A stretch of DNA of 64,000 nucleotides from Hordeum vulgare subsp. vulgare. Its lineage: Eukaryota; Streptophyta; Magnoliopsida; Poales; Poaceae. The stretch covers positions 535,564,316 to 535,628,315 of the forward strand of contig NC_058519.1 in assembly GCF_904849725.1 (NCBI RefSeq). The letters are read 5' to 3'. Shown piece by piece: positions 22,846 through 33,754 of this stretch; within the stretch, counting starts at the first letter, position 1; each line of letters begins with the position of its first letter. The notes below the pieces were generated by a model, which saw only the letters and a program-made list of their open reading frames with translations, was not told the DNA's origin and made no database searches. A program made the position numbers and the translations under genes.

Positions 22846-24368
22846 TGATACGTCCATTTTACATCATGATTTTATATTGATATTTTTGCATTATGGGCTG
22901 TTATTACACATTATGGTACAATACTTATGCCTTTTCTCTCTTATTTTATAAGGTTTACATGAAGAGGGAGAATGCCGACAGTTGGAACTCTGGGCTGGAA
23001 AAGGAGCAAGTTTGAGATACCTATTCTGCACAACTTCAAAAGCCGTGAAAATCAGTGAGGAATTATTTTGGAATATATAAAAAATATTGGGCGGAAGAAA
23101 TACTGGAGGGGGGCCACCAGGAGGTCACGAGCCTGCCAGGCGCGCCCTACCCCACGCGCCGCGCCTGGGTGGCTCGTGGGCCCCCTGTTACCCCTCCGGC
23201 TCCCATCTTCTGCTCTAAGGAGGGTTTCGTCCCAGAAAAAATCACGGGAGAGCTTTCGGGAAGAATCGCCGCCGCCACGAGGCGGAACTTGAGCAAACCA
23301 ATCTAGAGCTCCGGCAGGGCCATCCTGCCGGGGAAACTTCCCTCCCGGAGGGGGAAATCGTCGCCATCATCATCACCAACACTCCTCTCATAGTTGGGGA
23401 CTCATCTCCATCAACATCTTCATTAGCACCATCTCATCTCCAAACCCTAGTTCATCTCTTGTAACCAATCTACGTCTCGTGACTCCGATTGGTACTTGTA
23501 AGGTTCCTAGTAGTGTTAATTACTCTTTGTAGTTGATGCTAGTTGGTTTACTCGGTGGAAGATCATATGTTCAGATCCTTAGTACTATTCATTACCTCTC
23601 TCATCATGAACATAATTATGCTTTGTGAGTAGTTACGTTTGTTCCTGAGGACATGGGATAAGTCTTGCTATAAGTAGTCATGTGAATTTGGTATTCGTTC
23701 GATATTTTGATGCGTTGTATGTTGTCTTTCCTCTAGTGGTGTTATGTGAACGTTGACTACATAACACTTCACCATTATTTGTGCCTAGAGGAAGGCATTG
23801 GAAAGTATTAATTATATGATGAGTTGCTAGAGTGACAGAAGCTTAAACCCTAGTTTATGCGTTCCTTCGCAAGGGGCTGATTTGGATCCACTAGTTTAAT
23901 GCTATGGTTAGACTTTGTCTTAACTCTTCTTTCCTAGTTGCGGATGCTTGCGAGAGGGGTTAATCATAAGTGGGATGTTTGTCCAAGTAAGGACAGCACC
24001 CAAGCACCGGTCCACCCACATATCAAAATATCAAAGTAGCGAACGCGAATCATATGAACATGATGAAAACTAGCTTGACAGAAATTCCCATGTGTCATTG
24101 GGAGCGCTTTACCTTATATAAGAGTTCGTCCAGGCTTGTGCCTTGCTACAAATGGATTTGGGCCATCTTGCTGCACCTTTGTTACTATTGTTACTTGCTA
24201 CTCGTTACGAATTATCTTATCACACAACTATCTGTTACCGATAATTTTAGTGACTGCATAGAATACCTTGCTGAAAACCACTTGTCATTTCCTTCTGCTC
24301 CTCGTTGGATTCGACACTCTTACTTATTGAAAGGACTACGATAGATCCCCTACACTTGTGAGTCATCA
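22846..24368 (+). repeat. 3' LTR of the Athila-type element (1523 bp)
   Basis: TGATACGTCCATTTTACATC to GAGTCATCA, followed by the duplication TGATG. Collinear with 4963-6489 with scattered substitutions and small indels. Confidence 0.93.
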
Positions 24369-24373
24369 TGATG

Positions 24374-25343
24374 CAATTTTCTTGGTATCGACACTTCTAA
24401 TTCTAGTTTTTCTTCATCGGCTTTGATAAGAACTTCTACAATATGTTTAGGAAAAGCTATCTTTTATTAATAGGCAAGAGTTGATTTTATCGTATATTGC
24501 AACACGGAAATACATTCAATTAAATAACAACTATAAAAAATAAAGCCTTGTGATCCAAATTATTGGGCTCATTACTATCTAAAGTTTTGACCTCTTCAAA
24601 CCCACTTTTATCATTAATAGGATTAGGACTATCAACCTCCAAATTATCGGGGCTCCTTTTAATTAAAGTTGACTCCTCTTGAGTCCCATCATCATCAAGT
24701 TTTATATTTTTATTTAAATATTCTCTTCGAGCTCTAAGCATGTCAATCATCTTCCTAATCTAATTGATGGAAACTTGGATAGTTTTTAGAGATTCAGGCA
24801 TTTCATCCTTATTAGGTAAAAATAATTGAGGATATCAACATCATGCACAAGCCTATCCATATTTCTGGACATATCGCCAACTTTGCTCGAGTTTTTTTCA
24901 ACCATAGATTAAATTTTTCTATCACTAATAAATTATTTAATATTTTTCTTTAGTTTATAAGGTACCCTATTATTATTGCTACATGAATTGTGATAGTAAT
25001 TACCATAACTATTAGAGGGATTACTAGGGCACAGTCTAGGACTGTTATTAATGTTACCTCTATAAGCATTAATGTTGAAATTATTCCTTGAAATAAAATT
25101 CACAACAATAGCATCCTTGTTTTTCTCAATCAAAGTAGACCAAGGAACATCATTTTGATCTGTTTGAGTATTTTTAGTATTAAGCATGGTCATAAAAGCA
25201 TCAAAATTCTTGCTTAATGAGGATACTTCCTCGGGAGAATTTACATTCTTACAAGTTGGAGCTCCATCCAAGACCGCTATCCAACATGCATCACAAGGAT
25301 TAAGTTCATAACAAAGAGTGTAATGCTTGGAGCAAGATGACAT
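24374..25343 (-). pseudogene. gag: Minus-strand Gypsy gag remnant
   Basis: Minus-strand coding remnants in two pieces. One (25343 to 24933) contains LDGAPTCKNV and an Asn/Tyr-rich stretch NPSNSYGNYYHNSCSNNN. The other (24750 to 24520) contains MIDMLRARREYLNK. Between them lies text such as SSKVGDMSRNMDRLVHDVD. The Asn/Tyr-rich part followed by a 'lay between helices' region is what I remember from the gag C-terminal half of Triticeae Gypsy elements. No LTR or pol can be tied to it. Frame and start are uncertain, and the Athila-type element inserted next to its end (24373). Confidence 0.45.
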
Positions 25344-25496
25344 AATGTAGACAATATAAGATCAATTAATATGTTAAGCTCATGCCGTTTTATCCTTAGT
25401 ACCAGCAATGAAGTATGTGCCTTGCAACACCTCCTATAACATAGTAAGGACACCGTAAGATTAAACCCACTACTATGTAAAAGTTGGCGATATGTC
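25344..25496. other. Junction DNA between gag remnant and hAT fragment
   Basis: Short AT-rich stretch with no recognised content. Its last 19 bases (25480-25498) are an exact inverted copy of 24866-24884 in the gag remnant. See the finding on templated repair. Confidence 0.5.
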
Positions 25497-26257
25497 CACC
25501 TCACTCTAGAAGTGTCATGGCTCAAGCAGTTTTCGAGTGTTGTCAAGAATGGAAATTAGAAGATAAGATTATGACAATCACTATGGATAATGCTTCCTCA
25601 AATGATAATGCTGCTAAGAAATTGATGGACAAGATCATTGCTAGGAAATCTGCTAAATTCATTCCTAAGTACTTCCATGTTCACTATTGTGCCCACATTG
25701 TTAATTTGATAGTGAATGATGGCATTGCTCTATTGCAAACTTTCATCAATAAGCTCAGGGATACCGTCAAGTATTTGAAAAAATCTCCATCAAGCATATA
25801 TAAATTATTGATGGTTTGCAAGTCTATGAATATGGAAATTGGGAGAGCTTTATGCCTGGATGTAGCTACTAGATGGAATTATACATGCAGAATGGTAGAA
25901 GCTTGCACTGTGTATAGGGATGCTTTCAAGGAGTATGCAGAGGTAGATCCTGCCTACAAATGGCAGCCCGAAGATGAAGAGTGCACAATATATGAAAAGA
26001 TCCAACCCATCTTGAAATCTTTTGCCGAGGTAACCACTGTATTATCAGGATCTAACTATCCTACTGCCAACATTTTCTATCCATATATCATGAATGTTAA
26101 GATTGCTATCGTAGAGCATGCCATGGGTTCGAATAGAAATTTGAAAAAGATGGGACAAGCGATGCTTGAGAATTTTGATAAATATTGGGATAGCAATAGT
26201 GAAGGTGAGGGAAATGAAAATACTAGGAAAAACAAAAAAAGGAAAAGAAAAATGTCA
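25497..26257 (+). pseudogene. hAT-type (BED zinc finger) transposase fragment
   Basis: About 250 codons open without a stop. Landmarks are MTITMDNASSNDNAAKKL, FHVHYCAHIVNLIVNDGI, LCLDVATRWNYTCRM and PTANIFYPYIMNVKI. These match my memory of the hAT RNase-H-fold core of plant RICESLEEPER-like or Ac/Tam3-type transposases, including the catalytic DNA(S)SND Asp. The N-terminal BED zinc finger and the C-terminal hATC dimerisation domain are both missing: homology starts abruptly at about 25497 and ends at a Lys/Arg-rich stretch where the Maximus-type LTR begins. Not functional as it stands. It could be a domesticated-gene fragment, but both ends coincide with rearrangement points. Confidence 0.8.
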
Positions 26258-27414
26258 TGGTGAAAGTGCAATCATGCCCTTAATCATATTTTGATGTTGT
26301 TGACAACACACATATAGGAAACTAATCATCTTAATCTAGTGTATCTCAGGTTTTGTTCCTGAGAGTTTCTATATGGATCATGACTAATTTGTCGAGGATG
26401 GTCAAGAACGAAGAAACAAGACGAAGTGGTCTATCATTTTATTTGTCTTTCTTGAGTATAGGGATCCCACAGTATTAAGACGGGGTCACTCAGTCTTGCA
26501 AGAAACTTTCTCAAAACTATTAGAAATTCCTCTCTCTATATTCCTGGTTGATCCGCTCATGTTCAGTCGTCCGGTGGTTCTCGGACGTCCGGACCCTGGA
26601 TGGCCGACGCCGTCCGGAAATTCGGAGCCAGCCAACAGATCCAAAATATAAGACTTCTGGCCCCTCCGGTCGTCCGAGGACCGGACGTCCGGATACCACT
26701 AGGAATTCCATTGGCACCCAATAAATCAAAAATGTCGGACTTCCGACCATTCCGGGCGGCCGTGCCCCGGACGGCCGATGCCTTCCGGATGTTCGTGCGT
26801 TGTTCACTTTTTCACCTGATGCTGACCTAATATCTTCTGTCTCTTCGGATGACCGTATGCTGATTACCTCTCCACCAAATACTGTGGTAATCAGATACCT
26901 TCTGCATCTTCGGACGACCGACCACTGTCGGACGTCCGACACCTCGTGGCTGTCCGGACGTCCGGCAACTGCACAACATAAGTGGCTCCAACAATCACTT
27001 TTCTACCACCACTATATATAGTCTCCCCCACCTCGAGTGGGGGTGGCTCAACACAGCTGAAACACACCAAGAATATCTTTCTCTGTGACTTCCATTTTCT
27101 TACACCAAATCCTAGATCCCAAGAGCATCTGTGAGTCCCTTTGAGTGTTGTTCCAATCAAAAGATAGATCATCTCCCTCTCCTCTTCTCAACCCAAGCTA
27201 TTTGTGATTTGAGGAAGTTTTGAGCAGTCCCCATGATCTTGTTACTCTTGGATGTTGGAGACTCCTAGGCGGTAGGAGTTCTTCGGAGAGGAATCAAACC
27301 TTTGTGAATTCGCCCGGAAAGTTTGTGAGGGTTTGGAAGACACCTCAAAGGCTTACCACTAGTGGTTGAGAAACGCATTCATGGTGTTCTCTCAAGGAGA
27401 GAATAGGGTGAGCC
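26258..27414 (+). repeat. 5' LTR of the Maximus-type element, first part
   Basis: Runs from TGGTGAAAGTGCAATC to the duplication GAGCC (27410-27414). The remainder of this LTR is at 55958-56296. The palindrome CGGACGTCCG occurs four times (26582, 26682, 26929, 26955), with several near copies. A TATA-like ACTATATATAG lies near 27011. Confidence 0.7.
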
Positions 27415-28596
27415 TGTTGGAAATATGCCCTAGAGGCAATAATAAAATGGTTATTATCATATTTCCTTGTTCATGATAATCGTCTATTGTTCATGCTATA
27501 ATTGTATTAACAGGAAACAGTAATACATGTGTGAATAAATAGATCACAATGTGTCCCTAGCAAGTTCTAGTTAGATAGCTCGTTGATCAATTGATGACCA
27601 TGGTTTCCTGAAAATGGACAGTAGATGTCATTGATAACGGGATCACATCATTGGGAGAATGATGTGATGGACAAGACCCAATCCTAAGCATAGCAATAGA
27701 TCGTGTTGTTCGTATGCTAAAGCTTTTCTAATGTCAAGTATCTTTTCCTTCGACCGTGAGATTGTGCAACTCCCGGATACCGTAGGAGTGCTTTGGGTGT
27801 ATCAAACGTCACAACGTAATTGTGTGATTATAAAGGTGCACTACGAGTACCTCCGAAAGTGTCTCTTGGGTTGATACGAATCGAGATCGGGATTTGTCAC
27901 TCTGTGTGACGAAGAGGTATCTCCGGGCACACTCGGTAGAACATCATCATGAAGTCAATGTGACTAAGGAGTTAGTCACAAGATGATGTGCTACGGAACG
28001 AGTAAAGAGACTTACCGGTAACGAGATTGAACAAGGTATGGGTATACCGACGATCGAATCTCGGGCAAGTTCTATACCGACAGACAAAAGGAATTGTATA
28101 CGTGATTGATTGAATCCTTGACATTGTGGTTCATCCGATGAGATCATCGTGGAACATGTGGGAGACACCATGGGTATCCAGACCCTGCTGATGGTTATTA
28201 GCCGGAGAGGTGTCTCGGTCATGTTTGCATGCCTCCCGAACCCGTAGGGTCTACGCACTTAAGGTCCGAAGATGATAGGGTTAAAGGGAATTGTTATACT
28301 AGGTTACTGAAGGTTGTTCAGAGTCCTAGATGAGATCCCGGATGTCACGAGGAGCTCCGGAATGGTCTGGAGGTAAAGATTGATATATAGGATGGATGGG
28401 TTTGGACGCCGGAAATGTTTCGGGCACCAGCGACAAAGTACCGGGACCACTGGAAGGGCTTCGGAGGCCCACCGGGAGAGGCCACCAGCCCCAGAAGTCT
28501 ACATGGGCCAAGTGTGAGAGGAACCAGCCCCTGGGTGGGCTGGTGCGCCCCCCCCCCCACACACCTAGCCCATGGCGCCTAAGAGGGGAAAGGGGG
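27415..28596 (+). repeat. 5' LTR of the Angela-like element, first part
   Basis: Collinear with 54178-55355. It ends with GGGGG (28592-28596), the target duplication of the Tat-type element that follows. The LTR continues at 40811. Confidence 0.93.
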
Positions 28597-29129
28597 TGAT
28601 GGGGTTATAGTCCCAGGGTAGGGTCATAGGCCTGCCCTATAGGTCCTACCCAAGGACTACCCTTCATAGAGGACAAGGCCCTTCGACAGTTCCAACTGAA
28701 CTAAGGAATCCCCCATCATCCAGTCGGTGACGAACACTCGGAGCGTATTTAACGTACCGACTAAATTCCACTCTGTACATCGTAACCTCCCAGGGGGGCA
28801 ACGGTCATACGTTTTCATACACCATTATTAGCATTTAAGGCATACGTTACCTGTAACGTAGGCATTTACTCGCCACTATTCCACCCCTGTCCACCGGGCT
28901 ATTATGAAGGGCAGCGCACTCTATATAAGCCGCCCTTCCCCACTGGTGCAAGGGTTGGCATTTACTATAATCCTATATTCCACTCGACACTAAGCTCCCA
29001 AGAGCACTGAGACGTAGGGCTTTTACCTGCACCGTAGAGGGGCCTGAACTCATACATCCTCGCCGTAGCTAAGGCTCTGCCCATCCTTTCGTACCCTACA
29101 CATCTACTGTCATACTTATACCCACGACA
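28597..29129 (+). repeat. 5' LTR of the Tat-type element (533 bp)
   Basis: TG...CA ends. It is followed directly by a primer-binding-site-like TTGGCTCCCACCTTGGGG (29131-29148), similar to sites I remember in Tat elements. Close to identical with 40274-40805. Confidence 0.95.
28921..28929 (+). promoter_or_regulatory. TATA box in the Tat-type LTR
   Basis: CTATATAAG in GCGCACTCTATATAAGCCGCC, conserved at 40597-40605 in the 3' LTR. It lies about 200 bp before the LTR end, the usual promoter position in a short Gypsy LTR. Confidence 0.7.
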
Positions 29130-29196
29130 GTTGGCTCCCACCTTGGGGTAGGCGTCTAAGCGACTTCCGGTGAGTTTGCGACTTCATCTTTTCATC

Positions 29197-30808
29197 ATGT
29201 CGTCCGGCGGTGATTTGTGCATGGGTCATGAGATCCTCTTCGACGCACTCTCCTTCATCGTCGACGATTCGGCATGGCTTCGGGATGCGCCTCTCGATGT
29301 CGAGCTGCTCCCCAGTCGCGGGGCTACGCAGTGCCGTGCCGGTTCCCGCGGCATCCTTCTTCACCAGCAATCGGCCCCGGTGTCGATCTTCGCCCCCGTC
29401 ACGCACCGCAACAAGCGGTCCCGCCGTCCGCGGCTCCAGCGTTGGGTGCGACACGCCCAGGCGCGACAGAACGCGTCCTCTCAAGTGGCGGTCCTCGAGT
29501 CGGTTGTGGTCGCGCCGCCGTCCCAATGCTTGTACTCAGTTCTGACTGAGTTACCTTCCGAGTACTTGGGTCGCAGGCCTGCATCCGAAGTTCTCATGGC
29601 CGATTCCCATGAAAGTCCCCTCCGAACTGGTCGGAACGAGCATGAGGTCGGCGAATCATCGGGCGCTCGTCGTCAACACCACCGTTCTGCCAGTCGATGC
29701 ATGCGCCAGAGCAACGTCGAGGTGTTCCGCACACCCGTCCTCAACCTGGCTGTCGCTGCCAAGATAGCCGGTTCCCTCCAACCGGCTGATTCAGAGGCTG
29801 GTAGAGGAATCGAGCAGATCCGTGCCCGGTTGCATATGGCGCAGCAGCAGAATTCGGCAGTCTCCCAGTCGCACAACAGGATCCACAATTTCTGTTCACG
29901 CGAACACGCATCGGTCGGTATCCTGCCCCGACTCTCATCAGCGACGCGGAGGAGGCAGCCGTTCCAGGAATCCCGAAGATCGTCGCCGTTCACGCACCCC
30001 TCCGCGGGGTGGGCCTTACGGGCCCCGGCATCACGATGATCGACGTTCAGTCGGTGACGCGTATGATCCAAGGCCCGACGCAAGAGGGTACATCGCCCAG
30101 AGGAAGGTCGACAGGAGTCGAGCCCACCGTGATGGTCACGATAGAGACCATCCGAGTGGAAGCAGGACCATCGTCTCTGGTCCCGAGTGCTTCAGTCGGG
30201 CCATCTGTTCAGCTGACATCCCTCCCAACTTCCAATTGGCAACGGGAATCAGCTAGTTCACAGGAGAGTCCAAGCCAGAAACATGGCTGGACGACTACAG
30301 AGTGGCGGTCCAGATCGGTGGCGGAGATGACCAGGTCGCCATGAAGCATCTCCCCCTGATGCTCGACGGCTAGGCACGAGCGTGGCTGAACTAGTTGGCT
30401 CCGTCAAGCATCTACAGCTGGGCAGATCTGTCCCGAGTCTTCATCAGGACCTTCGAGGGCACGTGCAAACGCCCTGCTGGTCTCGTGGAGCTCCAGCACT
30501 ATGTCCAGAAGCAGAATGAGCCCGTGCGCGATTTCATCTAGCACTGGACGACCCTCTACCCCACGGTGGAGAACATTACGGAACATCAAGCAGTCTGCGC
30601 CTTCAAGGCAGGCGCGCAGTACAGGGATATGTACCTGAAATTCGGTCGGACAGGCGACATCTTCATGAGCAAGATGATGGAGATAGCCACACGCTATGCT
30701 AACGGCGAAGAGGAGGACCTCATACGTAGCGGCAAGCATAATGCAGTTGCCGATGGATATGGGAACAGCAATCGGAAGCAGAAGCAGAAAGCTCCATCTA
30801 CTCCGTAG
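29197..30808 (+). pseudogene. gag: gag of the Tat-type element
   Basis: The first ATG I favour is at 29197 (MSSGGDLCMGHEILFDAL). A GC-rich, low-complexity N-terminal part stays open for about 280 codons and then a frame change near 29820 leads into the gag core: ETWLDDYRVAVQIGGGDDQ, RVFIRTFEGTCKRPAGLVEL, YVQKQNEPVRDFI and RYANGEEEDL. In this frame there are stops at 30254, 30371, 30392, 30539 and 30806, all TAG. The same frame carries on into protease and RT. Confidence 0.82.
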
Positions 30809-31870
30809 GCAGAGGCAGCAGCCGTTACAAATGCCAAGTTCAAGGGCAAAGGGAAAGCTCAGTACACCCCCAAGAAGAAACAGTTCGGGAATTCCATCCT
30901 AGATCAGCCGTGTCCAATCCACACAAAGATGGACGAGGAAGGCAACGCCATATTCCCGAAGCACACCACTTGGCAGTGTCGACTCCTGATCCAAGGATTC
31001 GGTGAAGGGCAACCGAGTGAAAAGGACACCGAGCAGGATGATGAGGACAAGGAGGATCCGTTCCCCCAAGTCCATGCAACGCTGATGATTTTTGCTGATG
31101 TGGAAAGGAAAAGTCGACTGAAGCTGGTGAACAGGGAGGTGAACATGGCAACCCCAACCACCCCCACGTTCCTCAAGTGGTCACAGACTGCGATCACCTT
31201 TGATTAGTCGGACCATCCAGCACACGTACCCACCCCAGGGAGGCAAGCTCTGGTCGTCGACCCGATGGTGGAAGGAGTCCGACTGCGCAAAGTCCTCATG
31301 AACGGCGGCAGCAGTTTGAACATCATGTACGCCGACACTCTCAAGGGAATGGGCATTCCGATATCCAAACTTAGCGAGAGCACTATGCAGTTCCACGGAG
31401 TCGTCCCAGGACGAAAGGCCAAGTCACTCGGTCAGATCGCGTTGGATGTGGTCTTCGGCTCTGACAAGAACTTCCGTAAGGAGAAGCTGACATTCGAGGT
31501 GGTGGACTTCTAGAGTGCATACCACGCGATTCTGGGCCGTCCGGCGTATGCGTGTTTCATGGCCCGTCCATGTTACGTGTATTTGAAGCTGAAGATGCCA
31601 GGTCCAAAAGGTGTGATCACGGTTACAGGCAATCGGCAGCGAGCCGAGGAGTGTTTGCAGTAGGGTTCGAGGATTGCCGATCAGCAGATGGCTATTCTCG
31701 AGCTGGATGAGTACAAGAAGACTGTCGACTCCGCTCACCTGATGCGCTCAAAGAAGCCAGCTTCCGAGTCCGCGTTTCAGTCGGCGGGCGACACGAAGAA
31801 AGTCAGCATCCACCCGACAGACGACACCGCCGCCCCGACGAACATCTCCACCACCCTTGATCCAAAATAG
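30809..31870 (+). pseudogene. Aspartic protease region of the Tat-type element
   Basis: Same frame as gag and RT. The region of the active site reads VLMNGGSSLNIMYADTL, where a D-x-GSS motif is expected; the residue before GGSS is Asn, so the catalytic Asp appears lost (Asp to Asn). The flap/second motif HAILGRPAY follows at about 31523. TAG stops lie at 31205, 31511, 31661 and 31868. The downstream linker TAAPTNISTTLDPK leads into RT. Confidence 0.75.
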
Positions 31871-33754
31871 GAAGCCGAGCTCATCCAATTCCTCCGTGAG
31901 AACTGGGTCATTTTCGCATGGAAGCCCACTGACATGCCAGGTGTACCGAGGGAGTTAGCTGAGCACCGACTGCATGAGGATCCTGCTGCTTGGCCCGTCC
32001 GAGAACGCCTACGTCGGTCAGCCACGCACAAGAGGAAGGCAATCAGAGAGGAGGTGGCTAAACTTTTGGCAGCCAACTTCATTCGTGAGGTGCACCACTC
32101 TGAGTGGCTCGCTAATGTGGTCATGGTGCCCAAGAAGGACAAGTCTCTCCATATGTGCATCGATTTCAAGCATCTCAATAAGGTCTGTCCGAAAGATCAC
32201 TTCCCGCTCCCCCGCATCGATCAAATTGTCGACTCGACTGCGGGTTGCGAGCGTTTATCCTTCCTTGATGCCTATTCGGGCTATCATCAGATCCGTCTGT
32301 ATGGTCCGGATGAATTAAAAACAGCCTTCATCACCCCATTCGGATGTTTCTGCTACATCACTATGCCATTCGGTTTGAATAACGCAGGAGCAACTTTTAT
32401 GCGCATGATCCAAAAATGCCTCCTTGACCAGATCGGTCGAAATGTGGAGGCATATATGGATGATATCGTAGTCAAGTCACGCAAAGGTTCCGACCTGCTG
32501 ACTGACTTGGTAGAAACATTCGCCAACCTACGTAGGTACGATATCAAGCTCAACCCAGCCAAGTGTTCATTCGATGTTCCCAGCGGGAAGTTACTCGGTT
32601 TCTTCATTTCCGAACGAGGGATCGATGTCAACCCCGAAAAGATCGGGACCATCGTCCGAATGGAACAGCCGGTAAGAATACATGATGTTCAAAGGCTCAC
32701 AGGTTGCCTAGCGGCTTTGAGCAGGTTTATCGCTCGACTCGGCGAGAAGGCGTTACCTCTGTACCGACTCATGAAGAAATCAGATACCTTCGAGTGGACA
32801 GACGAAGCCCAAATTGCATTCGACGACCTCAAAGCCCTGCTTTCCACCCAGCCGGTTCTTACTGCCCCGCTCAGTAAAGAACCCCTTCTTCTGTACATCG
32901 CGGCTACAAATCAAGTCGTCAGCACCGTTCAGACAGTCGAACGCGAAGAAAAAGGCAAAGCATACAAGGTTCAGCGGCCAGTATATTATGTCTCTGAAGT
33001 CCTGACTCCTTCCAAGCAGAGGTATCCCCATTATCAGAGGCTTATTTATGGGATCTACATGACTGCAAAGAAGGTGGCTCATTACTTCCAAGACCACTCG
33101 GTGTGTATCATTTGTGATGCTCCGTTGTCGGAAATCCTCCACAATCGGGACGCATCAGGCCGAGTGGCGAAGTGTGCAATGGAGATGTTATACTGTGACA
33201 TCAAGTTCGAAGCCAAGAAGGCTATAAAGTCTCAAGCTCTGGCTGACTTCATAGCAGCATGGGTAGAACAACAGCAACCGACTCACATCTACTCGGCCCA
33301 TTGGACTATGTTCTTCGATGGGTCCAAGATGTTGAATGGCTCCGGCGCTGGCGTAGTGATCATATCGCCAAAAGGTGATAAACTCAAGTATGTGTTGCAG
33401 ATACATTTCGATTCTTCCAACAATGAGGCAGAGTATGAAGCTCTCCTTTATGGATTGCGCATGGCCATCACACTCGACGTCCGTCGCCTGATGGTCTATG
33501 GCGATTCAGATCTGGTGGTTAATCAAGTGATGAAGGAATGGGACGTAAGGAACCCCACCATGACCGCATACTGCAACGCAGTAAGGAAGCTCGAGAAGAA
33601 GTTTGAAGGTCTAGAACTTGACCATGTTCCCCGACTGAAAAACCAAGCAGCAGATGAATTGGCAAAACTTGGATCCACTTGGAGACCAGTCCCGAGTGAT
33701 GTCTGCCTCGAGCACCTACATCTCCCCTCGGTGAAGGAAGATCCCTTTACATAG
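31871..33754 (+). pseudogene. pol: RT with two consecutive RNase H domains (Tat-type)
   Basis: The longest open stretch in the window, 606 codons from the ATG at 31934 plus upstream text in the same frame. RT landmarks: MCIDFKHLNKVCPKDHFPLP, FLDAYSGYHQI, PFGLNNAGATFMRM and YMDDIVVKS (YMDD at 32453-32464). The first RNase H (about residues 325-400) is eroded: the place of the usual Asp region reads LLLYIAATNQVVSTV, then VYYVSEVLTPSKQRYPHYQ. The second, archaeal-like RNase H (residues 460-590) looks complete: MFFDGSKMLNGSGAGVV, NNEAEYEALLYGLRMA, YGDSDLVVNQVMKEW and KNQAADELAKLGS. The second domain is known to be a mark of Tat elements. It ends at TAG 33752. Confidence 0.93.

Larger units (their letters stand above)
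4963..24368 (+). mobile_element. Complete Athila-type Gypsy retrotransposon with a nested Copia element
   Basis: Both ends are LTRs starting TGATACGTCCATTTT and ending GTCATCA, flanked by the 5-bp duplication TGATG (4958-4962 and 24369-24373). Removing the nested Copia copy and one TTTTG duplication leaves about 10.4 kb. The order is gag, protease, reverse transcriptase, RNase H, integrase, then an extra sense ORF and a long non-coding tail. Athila affiliation rests on the pol text between RNase H and integrase (WYADYANYIV, FFYDLRHYFWDDPHLYKEGVD), which I recognise from that lineage. The coding region has at least six in-frame stops and three frame changes, so it is non-functional. The LTRs differ at several percent of positions by eye. 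Confidence 0.9.

Noticed and set aside
29116..30083. Antisense frames opposite the Tat-type gag
   Set aside because: GC-rich DNA leaves frames open on both strands; the plus strand matches the element's gag, and the minus frames show no motif.
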